From the NCBI GenBank assembly GCA_020720345.1, contig DYOT01000058.1, positions 1 to 7,655 on the forward strand: a stretch of 7,655 nt of DNA, read 5' to 3'. The notes below the pieces were generated by a model. The model had not been told where the DNA came from, did no database searches, and saw nothing but the letters and a program-made list of their open reading frames with translations. Positions 6,441 to 7,655 of the stretch are shown one piece after another; the stretch's first letter is position 1; each line of letters begins with the position of its first letter. Made by a program: the position numbers and the translations under genes. The DNA is from Candidatus Caenarcanum sp. Its GTDB lineage: Bacteria; Cyanobacteriota; Vampirovibrionia; Gastranaerophilales; UBA9971.

Positions 6441-6887
6441 TTATTGTTTTAAAGAAGTCCAGTTTACTTCACTAAACTGTTTGCCAAAATCCCCGATAAA
6501 GTTACTTAGAGTATAATAAAACTGTCTTAATTTATTAATAGCTATGGGACTTTGCCCATTTTCGACAAGAAATCTCTCCTGTTCCTCAAAAGTATCTTTG
6601 AGAACAGGACTTACAATATTTTTTGGGTCATATAGTCGTCCAATTATTGCGGCAGTTCTATGTCCGTTGCCTTTGGGGACGGTTTCTGTAACTTCCTTTG
6701 AAAGATCAGACAGCGGCTTAAAATGATGTACAAGTTCCCCGATGGCTTCTCTTGCATAGGTTAAATCTTTTGGGATTGCAGGAGTCGTAACATTCATACC
6801 AAAATAAACCCGCCTGACTTTATTTTGTCTTTGTATTTGCAGATTATTACAATTATTTATACTTTTTAAATTACCTGTTATTTTCAT
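6441..6887 (-). CDS. Hypothetical protein with N-terminal Phe-Gly motif (second gene of cassette)
   Basis: I do not recognise a domain. The frame is open from 6983, but the upstream part overlaps the preceding gene. ATG at 6885-6887 is the likely start and gives 148 residues, seven bases after the preceding stop, so translation may be coupled; the ribosome binding site is weak. The N-terminal 25 or so residues are polar and Asn/Gln-rich, followed by RRVYFGMNVTTP. The remainder looks mostly helical and soluble (YAREAIGELVHHF, DTFEEQERFLVENG, INKLRQFYYTLSNFIGDFGKQF). There is no signal peptide or membrane segment. The 'FGM' at about residues 29-31 matches 'FGM' at the same depth in the upstream gene's product, which suggests a shared N-terminal feature or distant paralogy. 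Together with the strong terminator downstream this looks like a genuine two-gene transcript. Confidence 0.72.
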   Translation of the reverse strand: MKITGNLKSINNCNNLQIQRQNKVRRVYFGMNVTTPAIPKDLTYAREAIGELVHHFKPLSDLSKEVTETVPKGNGHRTAAIIGRLYDPKNIVSPVLKDTFEEQERFLVENGQSPIAINKLRQFYYTLSNFIGDFGKQFSEVNWTSLKQ

Positions 6888-6894
6888 TCTTATA

Positions 6895-7371
6895 TTATAT
6901 TGGAAATTCAGGATCAGGATATTTTGTTGTATCGGAAATTCTTTCAAAATGCCGCTCAACGACTTCTTTCGGTTTTTTATCAAGATAATATTCGTTTACA
7001 GCCTCACCAATTGTTCTTTCAGCATCTTGAAAATTTAACTTGCTGGCAAATTCAGGGTTATTTTTACTAAATAAAGGTCTCAATTCAGCATTTGATTTTG
7101 CCAGTTGTTCTGCTAACAGGAGTACTGCCTGTTTCATCTTCTCTTTTACAATAAATGCACTCGTATTAATCATGTCAACCAATCTAAATCCCGGATTTAC
7201 ACAATGTTTTTTTAAATCTGGATTAGTTTCAATTATCTCAGCCAAACTTTGTACTATTTGTCCCGCTTTTTCAGTTCTCATACCGAAAGCAGCCTGCTTG
7301 GGTGAACTTTGTTTTTGTGTTTCAGACTTACTAAGAGCATTTACACTTCTAAAACTTCCTATGTTTGTCAT
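6895..7371 (-). CDS. Hypothetical protein with N-terminal Phe-Gly motif (first gene of cassette)
   Basis: This 158-residue protein matches no family I know. ATG at 7369-7371 has AAAGG about nine bases upstream. The first 25 residues are Ser/Gln/Lys-rich and probably disordered, then comes KQAAFGMRTEKAG, with Phe-Gly near residue 29. The rest is predicted helical by eye, with alternating hydrophobic and charged residues (GQIVQSLAEIIETNPDLKK, KEKMKQAVLLLAEQLAKS, DAERTIGEAVNEYYLDKKPKEVVERHF). One short hydrophobic run (AVLLLAEQLA) is too short and too charged to be a membrane segment. There is no signal peptide. It leads a two-gene cassette and is divergent from another small protein gene starting at 7601. 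The end is TAA at 6895-6897, seven bases before the next ATG. Confidence 0.75.
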   Translation of the reverse strand: MTNIGSFRSVNALSKSETQKQSSPKQAAFGMRTEKAGQIVQSLAEIIETNPDLKKHCVNPGFRLVDMINTSAFIVKEKMKQAVLLLAEQLAKSNAELRPLFSKNNPEFASKLNFQDAERTIGEAVNEYYLDKKPKEVVERHFERISDTTKYPDPEFPI

Positions 7372-7600
7372 TTTCTTTACCTTTCATTTATAAAAAATAA
7401 AATATTTAACTATTTAATTTAAAATCCAAAAAAATAAAAATTGCTAGTAATTCGTTTTTCTGTTTACAATCTGTTACGAAAACTAATTCGTACGTAAATT
7501 TTTGTAACATTTACTGCCTTGAACTGTCAATTTTTTATATTGAGGATTATTAAATAAATAGAGGTTTAATTATTTTATAAATAACGAAAGGGAATAAATT
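7372..7600. promoter_or_regulatory. Divergent AT-rich regulatory region with inverted repeats
   Basis: This gap of 229 bases separates two divergently transcribed small-protein genes, so promoters for both should lie here. TACGAA (7475-7480) and TTCGTA (7487-7492) form a 6-bp inverted repeat with a six-base spacer. It is nested with TTACG/CGTAA (7474-7478, 7493-7497) and GTTAC/GTAAC (7473-7477, 7504-7508). A further AATTCGT occurs at 7449-7455 and again at 7485-7491. This is the sort of arrangement expected of a repressor or activator site. TTGAAC (7519-7524) resembles a -35, but no -10 stands at proper spacing, so I do not call a promoter. Confidence 0.4.
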
Positions 7601-7655
7601 ATGATTAACAACGTTTCTTTAAACAATTTTAATTTAAGAGCATCTGTAGGATTTG
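7601..7655 (+). CDS. Start of a hypothetical protein gene (3' truncated by window edge)
   Basis: Only the first 18 residues are present: MINNVSLNNFNLRASVGF. ATG at 7601-7603 follows AAAGGGA with about eight bases between, a good ribosome binding site. The Asn-rich beginning leading to a Gly-Phe resembles the starts of the two divergent neighbours, which have Asn/Ser/Gln-rich leaders before Phe-Gly. It also resembles short N-terminal motifs I associate with Gastranaerophilales proteins. Nothing can be said about function. Confidence 0.65.
   Translation, partial: MINNVSLNNFNLRASVGF

Noticed and set aside
6888..6983. Longer N-terminus for the gene ending at 6441
   Set aside because: It would overlap the preceding gene by 89 bases; the internal ATG at 6887, just after that gene's stop, places the Phe-Gly motif at the same depth as in the neighbour.
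7040..7393. 117-codon plus-strand open frame with hydrophobic Cys-rich product
   Set aside because: It mirrors the minus-strand small protein gene, which has a ribosome binding site, a coupled partner and a terminator; this frame has none of these.

Overview
The window is AT-rich, tightly packed bacterial DNA. It holds six complete or nearly complete genes with recognisable products, the 3' end of a sugar kinase, two small unrecognised genes and the first codons of a third. My best guess for the source is a non-photosynthetic relative of cyanobacteria (Vampirovibrionia/Melainabacteria, Gastranaerophilales-like). This rests on low GC, the gene mix, and above all a cluster of short proteins that carry an N-terminal Phe-Gly motif of a kind I associate with that lineage. 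It is inference, not proof.

Layout: 1-380 (+) is the C-terminal third or so of a PfkB-family kinase. It meets, tail to tail with a four-base overlap, a UDP-GlcNAc 2-epimerase gene (377-1510, -) that starts at TTG behind a good ribosome binding site. A 183-bp gap follows, with a small palindromic repeat around 1621-1684. Next is a PLP-dependent methionine gamma-lyase/aluminium-resistance family gene (1694-2923, -). It is divergent from msrA (3037-3501, +), which again overlaps its convergent neighbour by four bases. That neighbour is a B12-binding radical SAM gene of the DUF4070 type (3498-4961, -).

Upstream of the radical SAM gene lies a roughly 290-bp noncoding stretch (4962-5248). It holds imperfect direct repeats and an 81-bp segment whose ends pair and enclose two perfect hairpins. 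This is the least explained part of the window. Then comes a MalK/UgpC-type ABC ATPase gene (5249-6328, -) with no permease or binding protein beside it, a strong terminator (6378-6416), and a two-gene cassette of small unknown proteins (6441-6887 and 6895-7371, both -) seven bases apart. A divergent 229-bp regulatory region separates this cassette from a third unknown gene that runs off the right edge (7601 onward, +).

Functionally this is mostly housekeeping and accessory metabolism: nucleotide-sugar supply for surface polysaccharide, repair of oxidised methionine, sulfur amino-acid-type PLP chemistry, sugar import energisation and a radical methylase-like enzyme. Nothing ties these genes into one pathway. 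No mobile-element protein, CRISPR array, rRNA or tRNA was seen.
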